Source of the DNA: Xinfangfangia pollutisoli
GTDB lineage: Bacteria > Pseudomonadota > Alphaproteobacteria > Rhodobacterales > Rhodobacteraceae
Reading direction: 5' to 3'
DNA length: 64,000 nucleotides
NCBI RefSeq assembly: GCF_020179405.1
Contig: NZ_JAICBZ010000002.1
Span: 123,832 to 187,831 of the forward strand
The notes under the pieces were generated by a model. It saw nothing but the letters and a program-made list of their open reading frames with translations, was not told the origin of the DNA and ran no database searches. Positions 27,883 to 37,201 of the stretch are shown here, in pieces. Position 1 is the stretch's first letter. Every line of letters starts with the position of its first letter. Made by a program: the position numbers and the translations under genes.

Positions 27883-28821
27883 TCATTTCTCGGGCGCCGG
27901 GATGAATTCGGCATCATCCCCGGGCGGCAGGCTGAAGCGGCCATGCTGCCAGTCGCCCGCCCGCCAGGCCTCTTTCGCAGCAGCGATCTTGTCGCGCGAG
28001 GAAGCGACGAAGTTCCACCAGATATAGCGCGGGCCGCCCATGGTGGCGCCGCCCAACAGCATCACCCGCGCGCCCTGTGCCCCGGCCTTGACCGAGATCC
28101 GGTCGCCCGGCCGGAACACCAGCATCCGCCCGGCCTCGAAGCTTTGGCCGGCCTGGCTGACCTCGCCTTCCAGCACATAGACGCCGCGATCCTCGTGATC
28201 GTCGGGCAAGGGGATCGAGGCCCCGGGCGCCAGAACCGCGTCGGCATAGAAGACTTCCGAGGGCATCTGCAGCGGCACGCGCGCGCCCCAGGCCTGACCC
28301 AGGATCAGCCGCACCTGCTTGCCCTCGCCCTCCAGCTCGGGCAGCGCCTCGCGGCCGATATGGGTGAACCCCGCGGCATCCTCTTCCCGGTCTTCGGGCA
28401 GCGCCAGCCAGGTCTGCAGGCCGAACATCGTCAGGGGGGCCTGACGCGCCGCCCCGTCGGTGCGTTCGGAATGGGTGATGCCGTGGCCGGCCATCATCCA
28501 GTTCACCGCCCCCGGCTCGATCCACTGATCGGTGCCCAGCGAATCGCGGTGATGCAGCCGGCCCTTCATCAGATAGGTCACCGTGCCCAGCCCGATATGC
28601 GGATGCGGCCGCACGTCGATGCCATCGCCGGTCAGAAACTCGGCCGGGCCCATCTGATCGAAGAAGATGAAGGGCCCGACCATCTGCCGCTGGGCCGAGG
28701 GCAGCGCGCGGCGCACCTCGAAGCCGCCCAGATCGCGGGCGCGCGGCACGATGACGGTTTCGATCGCATCGACCGCATCGCCGATCGGAATGGAATGGTC
28801 GAGAATGGGGTTCCAGCTCAT
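27883..28821 (-). CDS. Pirin family protein
   Basis: 312 residues from the ATG at 28821, preceded by AGGAG. The N-terminal cupin has the metal-site stretch RPHPHIGLGTVTYL and LHHRDSLGT, then GHGITHSERT; a second cupin domain follows. Pirins are iron-binding bicupins, some with quercetinase activity, others redox sensors. It lies 85 bp upstream of the dehalogenase gene in the same direction, so the two may share a transcript. The function here is unknown. Confidence 0.92.
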   Translation of the reverse strand: MSWNPILDHSIPIGDAVDAIETVIVPRARDLGGFEVRRALPSAQRQMVGPFIFFDQMGPAEFLTGDGIDVRPHPHIGLGTVTYLMKGRLHHRDSLGTDQWIEPGAVNWMMAGHGITHSERTDGAARQAPLTMFGLQTWLALPEDREEDAAGFTHIGREALPELEGEGKQVRLILGQAWGARVPLQMPSEVFYADAVLAPGASIPLPDDHEDRGVYVLEGEVSQAGQSFEAGRMLVFRPGDRISVKAGAQGARVMLLGGATMGGPRYIWWNFVASSRDKIAAAKEAWRAGDWQHGRFSLPPGDDAEFIPAPEK

Positions 28822-28969
28822 GGCGTTCTCCTGTCTGGTCCCAAGAATAAGACCGCAGGCGCCTGCACGCATCCCCGACATCCGCGCGGGTCCTGTGCAG
28901 ATTTGAACGGAACCGCTGCCGGGCCCAGGGCCGGCGCCCGAACCGGCGCAGCAGCCCGGCGCGGCGGGC

Positions 28970-29045
28970 TGGTGGGTGGTGAGGGGCTCGAACCCCCGAC
29001 ATTCTCGGTGTAAGCGAGACGCTCTACCAACTGAGCTAACCACCC
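28970..29045 (-). tRNA. tRNA-Val (TAC)
   Basis: 76 bases with encoded CCA. The acceptor stem GGGTGGT pairs with ACCACCC, the T-arm has GGTTCGAGC and the anticodon loop CTTACAC gives TAC. Confidence 0.96.
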
Positions 29046-29123
29046 GCCTTCCGGCGCGATACCGGGCATTTAGCCGCCCGGCTGCCGCGATGCAAGCGCC
29101 GGGCGCGGTCTGGCGGGCAGGGA

Positions 29124-30098
29124 TCACGCCGCGGTCAGCCGCAGTCTTGTGCCCCAGGGATCGCGGGCCTCGTGGCCGCCATTCGCCGCCTGTGGGGCGA
29201 ACCCGGCCGACGCCAGACGCTGCGCCCGGGCCGCGGCCTCGCCCTGACCACGCACAATCAGGGAAAACCAGTCCAACCCGGTTGTGCCCTCGTCGCGTGC
29301 CGCCGCGCCGGCCGAGTCCCAGACATTCAGCCCCAGATGGTGATGATAGCCGCCCGAGGACAGAAAGGCCGCGCTGTCGCCACGTGCGCGGGTCAGGTCC
29401 AGCCCCAGCGCCGTTTCATAAAACCCCCGCGCCGCGGCGATCTCGCCCACGCGCAGATGGATATGGCCGATCCGCAGCTGCGCGGGCGCTTGGCGATAGG
29501 AATCGCGCTCGGTCGAGGTCAGGGCCAGCAGCCCGTCGATATCCAGCTGATCCGTCGCCATCGCGACCTGCCCCTGCGACCAGCGCCAACTGCTTTGCGG
29601 CCGGTCGGCATAGACTTCGATGCCGTTGCCTTCCGGATCGTCCAGATAGATCGCCTCGCTGACCCAGTGATCGGCAAAGCCGCTGAGCGTGACCTGCCGG
29701 AAGGCCGCATGGACCAGCCAGCGTGCCAGATCTGCGCGCGAGGGCATCAGCCAGGCGATGTGATACAGACCCGCCGCGTGGCGCGGTTCGATCGCGGCAG
29801 CGGGTCGGGCCAGCAGATGCAGAAGCGGCGTGCCGTCCACCCCCAGGCTGACGGCATCGGCGCTGTGCGAGATCACGCCCAGCCCCAGAAGATCGGCGTA
29901 GAACTGCTGCATCGCCGGCAGATCGCGGACCCGCAACGCCGCTTCTCCGCAATGCAGCGGCGTCGTGCCGGCAAAAGGCACGGCCAAGGGCGCGCCAGGC
30001 GCCATACCCTCAGCCCGCAGCGCTCCGGCCAGCGCGGATGAGGCTGTGGCGCCACCGGCAAGGGCCAGAACTTGGCGGCGGTCGATCGGCTTTGGCAT
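29124..30098 (-). CDS. Tat-exported VOC (glyoxalase/extradiol dioxygenase) family protein
   Basis: 324 residues from the ATG at 30098, preceded by CAGGAG. The N-terminus DRRQVLALAGGATASSALAG fits a twin-arginine signal. Two VOC modules follow: the first with ALRVRDLPAMQQFYADLLG, LYHIAW and GNGIEVYADRP, the second with IGHIHLRVGEIAAARGFYE and HHLGLNVWDSAG. The layout resembles CatE-type catechol 2,3-dioxygenases. An exported ring-cleavage dioxygenase would be unusual, so another metal-dependent lyase or isomerase role is possible. Confidence 0.78.
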   Translation of the reverse strand: MPKPIDRRQVLALAGGATASSALAGALRAEGMAPGAPLAVPFAGTTPLHCGEAALRVRDLPAMQQFYADLLGLGVISHSADAVSLGVDGTPLLHLLARPAAAIEPRHAAGLYHIAWLMPSRADLARWLVHAAFRQVTLSGFADHWVSEAIYLDDPEGNGIEVYADRPQSSWRWSQGQVAMATDQLDIDGLLALTSTERDSYRQAPAQLRIGHIHLRVGEIAAARGFYETALGLDLTRARGDSAAFLSSGGYHHHLGLNVWDSAGAAARDEGTTGLDWFSLIVRGQGEAAARAQRLASAGFAPQAANGGHEARDPWGTRLRLTAA

Positions 30099-30241
30099 GT
30101 CCGGCTCCTGCAGGTTCTGCGCCGTTTTGCCCAGTGCCCTGCAGCAAGGCCAGTGCCGCCCGGCGCAGGCCGGCTGTGCAGGAATGCAGGGGCGCCGTGC
30201 AAGCGCCTGATCGGAAAGCCGGTTTCCGGGGCGAAGACACC

Positions 30242-30325
30242 GCCAAAGCGACAGGGCCAAAGCGACAGGGCCAAAGCGACAGGGCCAAAGCGACAGGGCC
30301 AAACGAAACGGGCCAAACGAAACGG
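30242..30325. repeat. 14-bp tandem repeat, six units
   Basis: Four identical copies of GCCAAAGCGACAGG (30242-30297) are followed by two copies of the variant GCCAAACGAAACGG (30298-30325). The array lies between the VOC gene start and the tRNA-Val (CAC) gene. Units abut with no spacers. Confidence 0.93.
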
Positions 30326-30378
30326 GCCGCTCATCCCTTGCAGGAGAGCGGCCCGGTCTCGGATCGAGACGGTATGGA

Positions 30379-30453
30379 TGGTGGGCGATAACGGATTTGA
30401 ACCGCTGACATCTTCGATGTGAACGAAGCGCTCTACCGCTGAGCTAATCGCCC
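30379..30453 (-). tRNA. tRNA-Val (CAC)
   Basis: 75 bases with encoded CCA. The acceptor stem GGGCGAT pairs with ATCGCCC. The anticodon stem CTTCG/CGAAG encloses loop TTCACAT, so positions 34-36 are CAC. Confidence 0.92.
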
Positions 30454-30466
30454 GAGTGGGGGCCTT

Positions 30467-30850
30467 CTAGCTATCCTCGCCGTCCTCTGCAAGAGGCTCT
30501 TCTGCATGTTTTGCACGATGGGGCCCGCGCTTCACTTTCAGCGTCAGATGGGCCGCCCCGTCCTTTTCGGCCGTGCGGGTGATCCGGCTGCGGCCGAAGC
30601 CCGGCAGGTTCATGTCCAGCCCCGCGCCCATGGCATCGCCCAGGGCCTTCAGCGTGGCCTCGACCACCAGCTTCACGTCCTTTTTCTTGCCGCCCGTCGC
30701 CTCGGAGACGCTGGCCACCAGATCCTTGATCTTCAGGCTGGGCGCCTTGTCCGCAGCCACGCTGACCGTCTCGGACGGCTCGGCTGCGGGTTCGGGCTTG
30801 GCCTCTGCCGCTCCGGCAGGCTTTGCTGCAGTCGACTTCTTGGTCGCCAT
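30467..30850 (-). CDS. HU family DNA-binding protein with extended N-terminus
   Basis: 127 residues. The first 35 or so residues are rich in Lys, Ala, Pro and Glu (TKKSTAAKPAGAAEAKPEP). The HU fold follows: LKIKDLVASVSEATGGKKKDVKLVV, then the beta-arm region LPGFGRSRITRTA. HU proteins bend and compact DNA. The N-terminal tail is atypical for the 90-residue HU standard but is seen in Rhodobacterales. It starts 175 bp from the divergent reductase-like gene. Confidence 0.85.
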   Translation of the reverse strand: MATKKSTAAKPAGAAEAKPEPAAEPSETVSVAADKAPSLKIKDLVASVSEATGGKKKDVKLVVEATLKALGDAMGAGLDMNLPGFGRSRITRTAEKDGAAHLTLKVKRGPHRAKHAEEPLAEDGEDS

Positions 30851-30995
30851 CGCGATGGTCCCTTTGCTCCAGGCGTTTTCGGCAAGGTTATCGGCGGGTT
30901 GGAAACAATACTACAGGAATCATTGGGCTGTTTCGCCGCCGATTGGCGCTGCGGGCCTTCGGATCGGCCTTGCCCTTCGGCAGGCCCGAATTTAT

Positions 30996-31008
30996 TATAC
31001 GCCGTATA
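30996..31008. promoter_or_regulatory. TetR-type operator upstream of the reductase-like/TetR pair
   Basis: TATACG-C-CGTATA is a perfect 13-bp palindrome ending 17 bp before the start codon at 31026. Its position suggests autoregulation by the TetR protein encoded by the second gene of the pair. Confidence 0.65.
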
Positions 31009-31025
31009 TTTAAAGGAGCCCCCCC

Positions 31026-31562
31026 ATGCCGCAGGGTCATGTCTTCATCGCAACCAGCCTGGACGGATTCATCGCCCGCGCCGATGGCGACATCGCCTGG
31101 CTGATCGCCCGCGACGACCCGGCCGAGGATCACGGCTTCACCGCCTTCATCGCCGGGATCGAGGCGATGGTGATGGGGGCGGGAACCTGGGCGGCGGTGC
31201 AGGATTTCGACCCCTGGCCCTATCCGATCCCGGTTCTGGTCCTGTCGCGCCGCCTGGCCGGACAGACGCCGCCGGCGCGGCTGGCCGGCAAGGTGCGATT
31301 CCTTGATCTGGCGCCGGATGCGGCCATGGATTTGCTGGCCTCGGAAGGGGTGCGGCAGGTTTATGTCGATGGCGGCAAGCTGGTGCGCAGCTTTCTGGCG
31401 GGTGGCCTGATCGACACGATCACCCTGACCCAGGTGCCCGTGCTGCTGGGCGGCGGCCTGCCGCTGTTCGGGCCTGTGCCGCAGGACATCGACCTGCAGC
31501 TTCTGTCGAGCCGGGCCTTCCCCTCGGGGCTGGTGCAATCGCAGTACCGGGTGCTGCGGTGA
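31026..31562 (+). CDS. Dihydrofolate reductase-like (RibD C-terminal domain) protein
   Basis: 178 residues. HVFIATSLDGFIARADGD at the N-terminus, MGAGTWAAV, and the later VYVDGGKLVRSFL and LTQVPVLLGGGLPLF are typical of the RibD-C/YyaP group that binds NADPH in a dihydrofolate-reductase fold. The physiological substrate of this stand-alone type is generally unknown. A good ribosome site (AAAGGAG) precedes the ATG. Its stop overlaps the GTG start of the TetR gene, so the two are coupled. Confidence 0.88.
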   Translation: MPQGHVFIATSLDGFIARADGDIAWLIARDDPAEDHGFTAFIAGIEAMVMGAGTWAAVQDFDPWPYPIPVLVLSRRLAGQTPPARLAGKVRFLDLAPDAAMDLLASEGVRQVYVDGGKLVRSFLAGGLIDTITLTQVPVLLGGGLPLFGPVPQDIDLQLLSSRAFPSGLVQSQYRVLR

Positions 31563-32116
31563 CCCCGCGCGGCCGGCCCCGGAAAGAGGGGCGCGAGGAT
31601 CTGCCCGGGCGCATCCTGGCGACCGCGCAGGCGATTCTGGATGAAGGCGGCCCGGCGGGCCTGACCCTGCGCCGGCTGGCGGGCGAGCTGGGCCTGACGC
31701 CGATGGCGCTTTACACCCACCATGCCGACCGTGCAGCGCTGATCCGCGCCCTGGCCGACCGTGCCTATGGCGGCATCACCGCCCCGGCCGAGGGCAGCCC
31801 GCGCCAGCGCCTGGCCGGGCTGATCACCGCCTATCATGCGGCGGTGCAGGCCCACCCTGCCCTGACGCTGGAGATCTTCCGCGATCCCGGCGCCTTCCCC
31901 GATCAGGCCCGACGCATCACCGCCACGCTGGAACAGCTGCTGCAGGATGCCGGCCTGCAGGGCGCGGCCGTGACCGCCTGGCGCGACATCCTGATCGACG
32001 TCACCCATGGCGCGGCGCTGGCGCTGGCCGCGCATCCGCAGGCGGGTGCCGCACCCGGGCAAGCCGCAACCGAAGCGCTTGACCATCTGCTTGCCGCCCT
32101 GCCCTGCGCGCCATGA
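31559..32116 (+). CDS. TetR/AcrR family regulator
   Basis: 185 residues from a GTG start that overlaps the previous stop as GTGA. The N-terminal HTH is ILDEGGPAGLTLRRLAGELGLTPMALYTHHADR. The C-terminal ligand domain is variable. It most likely represses its own operon through the TATACG-C-CGTATA palindrome upstream of the reductase-like gene. The inducer is unknown. Confidence 0.9.
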   Translation: MTPRGRPRKEGREDLPGRILATAQAILDEGGPAGLTLRRLAGELGLTPMALYTHHADRAALIRALADRAYGGITAPAEGSPRQRLAGLITAYHAAVQAHPALTLEIFRDPGAFPDQARRITATLEQLLQDAGLQGAAVTAWRDILIDVTHGAALALAAHPQAGAAPGQAATEALDHLLAALPCAP

Positions 32117-32120
32117 AAAC

Positions 32121-32142
32121 GGGCGGCCCCGAAGGGCCGCCC
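32121..32142. terminator. Terminator between the TetR gene and lon
   Basis: GGGCGGCCC and GGGCCGCCC pair around a CGAA loop. On the minus strand the stem is followed by GTTTTC, which suits termination of lon. Confidence 0.75.
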
Positions 32143-32167
32143 GAATGCCTGCCAGCGCAAGCCAGGA

Positions 32168-34573
32168 TCAATGCGCGATCTGCGCCGGGCTTTCGCCCCC
32201 CGCCTTGCGCGCCGCCGCCGCCGCCTCTTCGGCGGCCTCGTCCCAATCCACCGGCTCGGGCTGGCGGGTCAGCGCCTGGGCCAGCACCTCGCGCACATGC
32301 GTGACGGGGATGATCTTCAGCCCCTTCTTCACATTGTCCGGGATGTCGGCCAGGTCCTTCTCGTTCTCTTCCGGGATGAACACGGTCTTGATCCCGCCGC
32401 GCAGCGCCGCCAGCAGCTTTTCCTTCAGCCCGCCAATCGCCATCGCATTGCCGCGCAGCGAAACCTCGCCCGTCATCGCAATGTCCTTGCGCACCGGAAT
32501 GCCGGTCAGCACCGACACGATCGCGGTCACCATGGCCAGGCCCGCCGAGGGCCCGTCCTTGGGCGTCGCGCCGTCGGGGACGTGGACGTGAATGTCCATC
32601 GCCTCGAATTTCGGCGGCTTCACCCCCAGCTGCGGGCTGATCGAGCGGACATAGCTGGAGGCCGCCTCGATCGATTCCTTCATGACGTCGCCCAGTTTCC
32701 CGGTCGTCTTCATCCGGCCCTTGCCGGGCAGCTTCAGCGCCTCGATCTGCAGCAGATCGCCGCCGACCGAAGTCCAGGCCAGGCCGGTGACGACACCGAT
32801 CTGGTCTTCCTTCTCGGCCAGACCATAGCGGTGCCGCTGCACGCCCAGGTATTCCTCGGCCTTCTGCGGCGTCACCTCGACCGACTTGACCTTGCCCTGC
32901 AGGATCTCGGTCACCGCCTTGCGGGCCAGCTTGGCGATCTCCCGCTCCAGGTTCCGCACCCCCGCCTCGCGGGTATAGTAGCGGATCACATGGGTCAGCG
33001 CCTCGTCCGTGACCTTGAACTCGCCCTTGCGCAAGCCGTTGGCCTTGATCTGCTTCGGCAGCAGGTGCTGCTTGGCGATCTCGCGCTTTTCATCCTCGGT
33101 GTAGCCCGCCAGCGAGATGATCTCCATCCGGTCCAGAAGCGGGCCCGGCATGTTGTACGAATTCGCCGTGGTGATGAACATCACATTGGACAGGTCGTAT
33201 TCCACCTCGAGATAGTGGTCGACGAAGGTGTTGTTCTGTTCGGGATCCAGAACCTCCAGCAGGGCCGAGGCCGGGTCGCCGCGGAAATCCTGGCCCATCT
33301 TGTCGATTTCATCCAGCAGGATCAGCGGGTTGGTGGTCTTGGCCTTTTTCAGCGACTGAATGATCTTGCCGGGCATCGAGCCGATATAGGTCCGCCGGTG
33401 ACCGCGGATCTCGGATTCGTCGCGCACCCCGCCCAGCGAGATGCGGATGAATTCGCGGCCCGTGGCCTTGGCGACCGACCGGCCAAGCGAGGTTTTCCCC
33501 ACGCCGGGCGGCCCGACGAGGCAGAGGATCGGCCCCTTCAGCTTGGTCGAGCGCGCCTGGACCGCCAGATATTCGACGATCCGCTCTTTCACCTTGTCCA
33601 GACCGTAATGGTCGGTATCCAGCACCTTCTGCGCCGCGCCCAGATCCTTCTTGGTGCGCGACTTCGTGCCCCAGGGCACGCCCAGAAGCCAATCCAGATA
33701 GTTCCGCACCACCGTCGCTTCGGCCGACATCGGCGACATCGACTTCAGCTTCTTGACCTCGGCATCGGCCTTTTCGCGGGCCTCCTTGGACAGGTCGGTC
33801 TTGCGGATCCGCTCTTCCAGTTCGGCGATCTCGTTCTGGCCTTCCTCGCCATCGCCCAGCTCGCGCTGGATCGCCTTCATCTGCTCGTTCAGGTAATATT
33901 CGCGCTGGGTCTTCTCCATCTGAGACTTCACGCGGGTCTTGATCTTCTTCTCGACCTGCAGGACCGACAATTCGCCCTGCATCTGGCCATAGACCTTCTC
34001 AAGCCGTTCGGCGACGCTCAGCGTTTCCAGAAGTTCCTGCTTCAGCGCGACTTCCACCCCCAGATGGCCGGCGACCAGATCGGCCAGCCGCGCGGGTTCG
34101 CGCGTCTCACCGACCGAGGCGGTGGCCTCTTCGGGGATGTTCTTCTTGATCTTCGCATAGCGTTCGAATTCGTCGCCCACGGCGCGCACCAGCGCCTCGA
34201 CGCTGGCCGGATCGCCCAGGCTTTCTTCCAAAAGCGTGGCCCGGGCCTCGAAGAAGGCGGGATTCTCGACGAAGTCGGTGATCTTCACCCGCGCCTTGCC
34301 CTCGACCAGCACCTTCACGGTGCCATCGGGCAGTTTCAGCAGCTGCAGGACATTGGCCAGCACACCGACGCGATAGATGCCGTCGGTGGTCGGATCGTCG
34401 ACCGTCGGGTCGACCTGGCTGGAGAGGAGAATCTGCTTGTCATCGGCCATCACCTCTTCCAGCGCCCGCACCGATTTCTCACGCCCGACGAACAGCGGCA
34501 CGATCATGTGCGGAAACACCACGATGTCGCGCAGCGGCAGCACCGGGAAGCTGGAGGACAGGGTTTCGCTCAT
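32168..34573 (-). CDS. lon: ATP-dependent protease Lon
   Basis: 801 residues from the ATG at 34573, with AAAGGA upstream; the frame continues further but without family match. Domains in order are the N-terminal substrate domain ([20 protein letters not shown]), a coiled region, AAA+ with Walker [12 protein letters not shown], and the C-terminal protease with catalytic Ser in [11 protein letters not shown] and Lys in AIGGLKEKL. It degrades damaged and regulatory proteins in the cytoplasm. It appears monocistronic. Confidence 0.97.
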   Translation of the reverse strand: MSETLSSSFPVLPLRDIVVFPHMIVPLFVGREKSVRALEEVMADDKQILLSSQVDPTVDDPTTDGIYRVGVLANVLQLLKLPDGTVKVLVEGKARVKITDFVENPAFFEARATLLEESLGDPASVEALVRAVGDEFERYAKIKKNIPEEATASVGETREPARLADLVAGHLGVEVALKQELLETLSVAERLEKVYGQMQGELSVLQVEKKIKTRVKSQMEKTQREYYLNEQMKAIQRELGDGEEGQNEIAELEERIRKTDLSKEAREKADAEVKKLKSMSPMSAEATVVRNYLDWLLGVPWGTKSRTKKDLGAAQKVLDTDHYGLDKVKERIVEYLAVQARSTKLKGPILCLVGPPGVGKTSLGRSVAKATGREFIRISLGGVRDESEIRGHRRTYIGSMPGKIIQSLKKAKTTNPLILLDEIDKMGQDFRGDPASALLEVLDPEQNNTFVDHYLEVEYDLSNVMFITTANSYNMPGPLLDRMEIISLAGYTEDEKREIAKQHLLPKQIKANGLRKGEFKVTDEALTHVIRYYTREAGVRNLEREIAKLARKAVTEILQGKVKSVEVTPQKAEEYLGVQRHRYGLAEKEDQIGVVTGLAWTSVGGDLLQIEALKLPGKGRMKTTGKLGDVMKESIEAASSYVRSISPQLGVKPPKFEAMDIHVHVPDGATPKDGPSAGLAMVTAIVSVLTGIPVRKDIAMTGEVSLRGNAMAIGGLKEKLLAALRGGIKTVFIPEENEKDLADIPDNVKKGLKIIPVTHVREVLAQALTRQPEPVDWDEAAEEAAAAARKAGGESPAQIAH

Positions 34574-34842
34574 TGGCGCATCCTTTCTTGCGGCGGATGG
34601 ATGCGGGCCCCGACCACCGGCAGCCCGCCCTTCCCCGCGTTCGGAAATGTAAATCTGTGGTCCCGGAGGGAGGGTTTCAAGCGCATCATTGGCCCGCCAG
34701 TTTGAACCTGCCCGCGGCGGGCTGCAAGAGTGGATCGGATGGGATGGTTTCTGCCGGGTCAGGGGAACCATCCTTGCCCCGCAGGGCTGGCAATGCAGGA
34801 TTGACGCGCGCCGGGCAGAACCGGCGGGAAGGATAATGCCGA

Positions 34843-36000
34843 ATGACCCTGATGCAGCGCCGCAGCTTTCTGGCCGGACTGGCCGCCCTGCCCGGCCTTC
34901 CCCCCACCATGGGCACCGCGCTGATCACTGGCCTGGTCACTGGCCTGGCGCCGCAGCGCGCCGGGGCCGAGCCGGCCCTTTCGCCCGCCGACCGGGCCGC
35001 GGCCGGGCTTCTGGCCGATCTGTCGCGCCTGCCGGTGGCGCAGTTCCGCCCCGATCCCGCGGGCCAGGTGCCGCGCATCGTCTGGGGCGATCTGGCGGGC
35101 GCCGGGGCGCTGGGCTTCGGCGCGCGCGAGGTGCTGGGCAGCTGGACCCGCATGGTCGAGGGCTTTGCGCTGGAGCAGGTGGTGTTCGGGCTGCAGGGCG
35201 GCTGGGCCGGCACGGTGGGCTTCGGCCCGCAGGATGTGGCGCGGTTTCTCTGCACGACGGCCGAGCCGGAACGCGGCGCGATCCTGACGCTGCACGCGGG
35301 CGCGGGCGACGGGGTTGGCGGAACGCTTTCGGAACGCGGCTATGACCAGGCTATGCTGGGCACGATCCCGGTCTTCCAGCGCGGCGCCGAGGATTTTGCC
35401 GTCGATCCGGCGCGGCGCGATCCGAAAGACCCGTTCGGGGGGCTGATCGGGAAATCGTCCCGCGTGATCGTGGCGGGGGATGAGGTGATCCAGACCGCCG
35501 GCTGGGCGCTGCTGGCCGGGCTTGCGGGCACGGCCGGGCCGCAGGGCCACCCCGATCTGGCGGCCCTGACCCAGGCGCTGCGCGCGCCCGGCTTCGGCGC
35601 GGCCCAGATTCTGCAGGCGCTGGTGCTGAACGACCAGCAGGGGCTTGCAACTGGCGTCACCGGGCTTGGGCTTCTGCCCTGGGGGCTGGGGCTGCTGGGC
35701 GATCTTTCCGATGGCAAGACCTGCCATGCCGCGGCGCTGTTCAGCTATGCGACCGAAGCCGAGGCCGAAGAAAGCGCCACGCGCCTGGCGCGCACCTGGC
35801 CTGCGGCGCGCAGCAGCGCCACCCAGGGCGCGCTGGCCGACCGGGTGCCCGTGCGCGAGATTTCGGTGCAGCGGGCAAGCGATGGTCGCGCGGTCCTGAT
35901 CTTCCGCGCCCAGGCGCCCGAAGGCGAAGGCGGCAATGCCGCCTATCGCTTCCTGGCCCAGGCCCGGATGATGCGCGACCTTGCCCCCTTCGCCCTGTAG
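34843..36000 (+). CDS. Tat-exported protein of unknown function
   Basis: 385 residues. The N-terminus QRRSFLAGLAALPG followed by a hydrophobic stretch and AGAEPAL fits a twin-arginine signal with cleavage near residue 42. The mature part is rich in Ala and Gly, with one late segment (GLLPWGLGLLGDLSDGKTCHAAALFSYATEAEAEE is the region around residues 270-305) that carries one of its few cysteines. I recognise no family. No cofactor motif is evident even though Tat export often serves cofactor proteins. Confidence 0.65.
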   Translation: MTLMQRRSFLAGLAALPGLPPTMGTALITGLVTGLAPQRAGAEPALSPADRAAAGLLADLSRLPVAQFRPDPAGQVPRIVWGDLAGAGALGFGAREVLGSWTRMVEGFALEQVVFGLQGGWAGTVGFGPQDVARFLCTTAEPERGAILTLHAGAGDGVGGTLSERGYDQAMLGTIPVFQRGAEDFAVDPARRDPKDPFGGLIGKSSRVIVAGDEVIQTAGWALLAGLAGTAGPQGHPDLAALTQALRAPGFGAAQILQALVLNDQQGLATGVTGLGLLPWGLGLLGDLSDGKTCHAAALFSYATEAEAEESATRLARTWPAARSSATQGALADRVPVREISVQRASDGRAVLIFRAQAPEGEGGNAAYRFLAQARMMRDLAPFAL

Positions 36001-36009
36001 CGGCGCGGC

Positions 36010-37104
36010 TCAGTTCGCGGCGGGCATCTGCGCCAGGGTCGGGTAATCGGTATAGCCCTCGGCCCCGCCGCCATACAGGCCCGCCGTCGGCAGCGGGTTC
36101 AGGGGCGCATCCTGGGCCAGCCGCTCGGCCAGATCGGGGTTCGAGATATACAGCTTGCCAAAGGCCACCGCATCCGCAGCGCCCGAGGCCACGGCCTGCA
36201 CCGCCATATCGCGCGTATAGCCGTTATTGGCGATCCAGACCCCCTTGAACCGCGCCCGCAGCGCCTCGATCCCGCCCGCGGGCCAGTCGCGCGGGCCGCC
36301 GGTCTGGCCTTCGACCATATGCAGGAATGCAAGCCCGGCCGCGTTCAGCTGATCCACCACCGCGCCGAACAGGCCGGCCGTGTCGCTGTCGAGCCCCACG
36401 TCATTGGCATTCGACCAGGGCGACAGGCGAATGCCGGTGCGCGACGCGCCGATTTCGCCAGTGACCGCCGCCAGAACCTCGCGCAGAAAGCGGATGCGGT
36501 TCTCGACCGGGCCGCCATAGCCATCCGTCCGCTTGTTCGAGCTGTCGCGCAGGAACTGGTCGATCAGATAGCCATTGGCGCCGTGGATCTCGACCCCGTC
36601 GAACCCGGCCGCAATCGCATTGGCGGCGGCCTTGCGGTAATCCTCGACCGTGGCGGCGATCTCGGCCTCGGTCAGCGCCCGCGGCGCGCCGGTTTCCAGA
36701 AAGGCGCCGTTCACATAGGTGCGCGACTTGGCCGGAATGGCCGAGGGCGCCACCGGCGCCCCGCCATCCAGCAGATCGGGATGGCTGACCCGGCCGACAT
36801 GCCAAAGCTGGATCACGATCCGGCCGCCGGCGGCATGCACCGCCTCGGTCACCCGGCGCCAGCCCGCCACCTGCGCCTGAGAATAGATCCCCGGCGTTGC
36901 GGTATAGCCCTTGGCCTGCGGCGAGATCTGCGAGCCTTCGGTCACGATCAGCCCGGCGCCGGCGCGCTGGCGATAATAGTCCACATGCAGATCGCCCGGC
37001 ACATCGCCCGCATAGGCGCGGTTGCGCGTCAGGGGCGCCATGACGACGCGGTTCTTCAACTCGATTGCCCCTGCCGTCAGGGGGGTGAAAAGCTTGTCAG
37101 TCAT
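36010..37104 (-). CDS. Old yellow enzyme family alkene reductase (NemA-like)
   Basis: 364 residues. Family marks are FTPLTAGAIELKNRVVMAPLTRNRA, WHVGRVSHPDL, the substrate-binding His/Asn pair in EIHGANGYLIDQF, and RTDGYGGPVENR. It is an FMN enzyme that reduces activated C=C bonds (for example N-ethylmaleimide, enones, nitrate esters) with NAD(P)H in the cytoplasm. The natural substrate is usually unclear. It ends next to the Tat-exported gene in convergent orientation. Confidence 0.93.
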   Translation of the reverse strand: MTDKLFTPLTAGAIELKNRVVMAPLTRNRAYAGDVPGDLHVDYYRQRAGAGLIVTEGSQISPQAKGYTATPGIYSQAQVAGWRRVTEAVHAAGGRIVIQLWHVGRVSHPDLLDGGAPVAPSAIPAKSRTYVNGAFLETGAPRALTEAEIAATVEDYRKAAANAIAAGFDGVEIHGANGYLIDQFLRDSSNKRTDGYGGPVENRIRFLREVLAAVTGEIGASRTGIRLSPWSNANDVGLDSDTAGLFGAVVDQLNAAGLAFLHMVEGQTGGPRDWPAGGIEALRARFKGVWIANNGYTRDMAVQAVASGAADAVAFGKLYISNPDLAERLAQDAPLNPLPTAGLYGGGAEGYTDYPTLAQMPAAN

Positions 37105-37201
37105 CGCGGCCTCCGCAGCGGTTGGGGACTAGAAGCTAGTCCTGCTGCAGCGCGGCACAAGCCCGACGGCTGTGCAAAGCCGCCCTTCCGCCTGTGCAGA
37201 G

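Noticed and set aside
30242..30325. Possible CRISPR array
   Set aside because: The units are 14 bp and directly adjacent with no spacers, and there are no cas genes. It is a simple tandem repeat.
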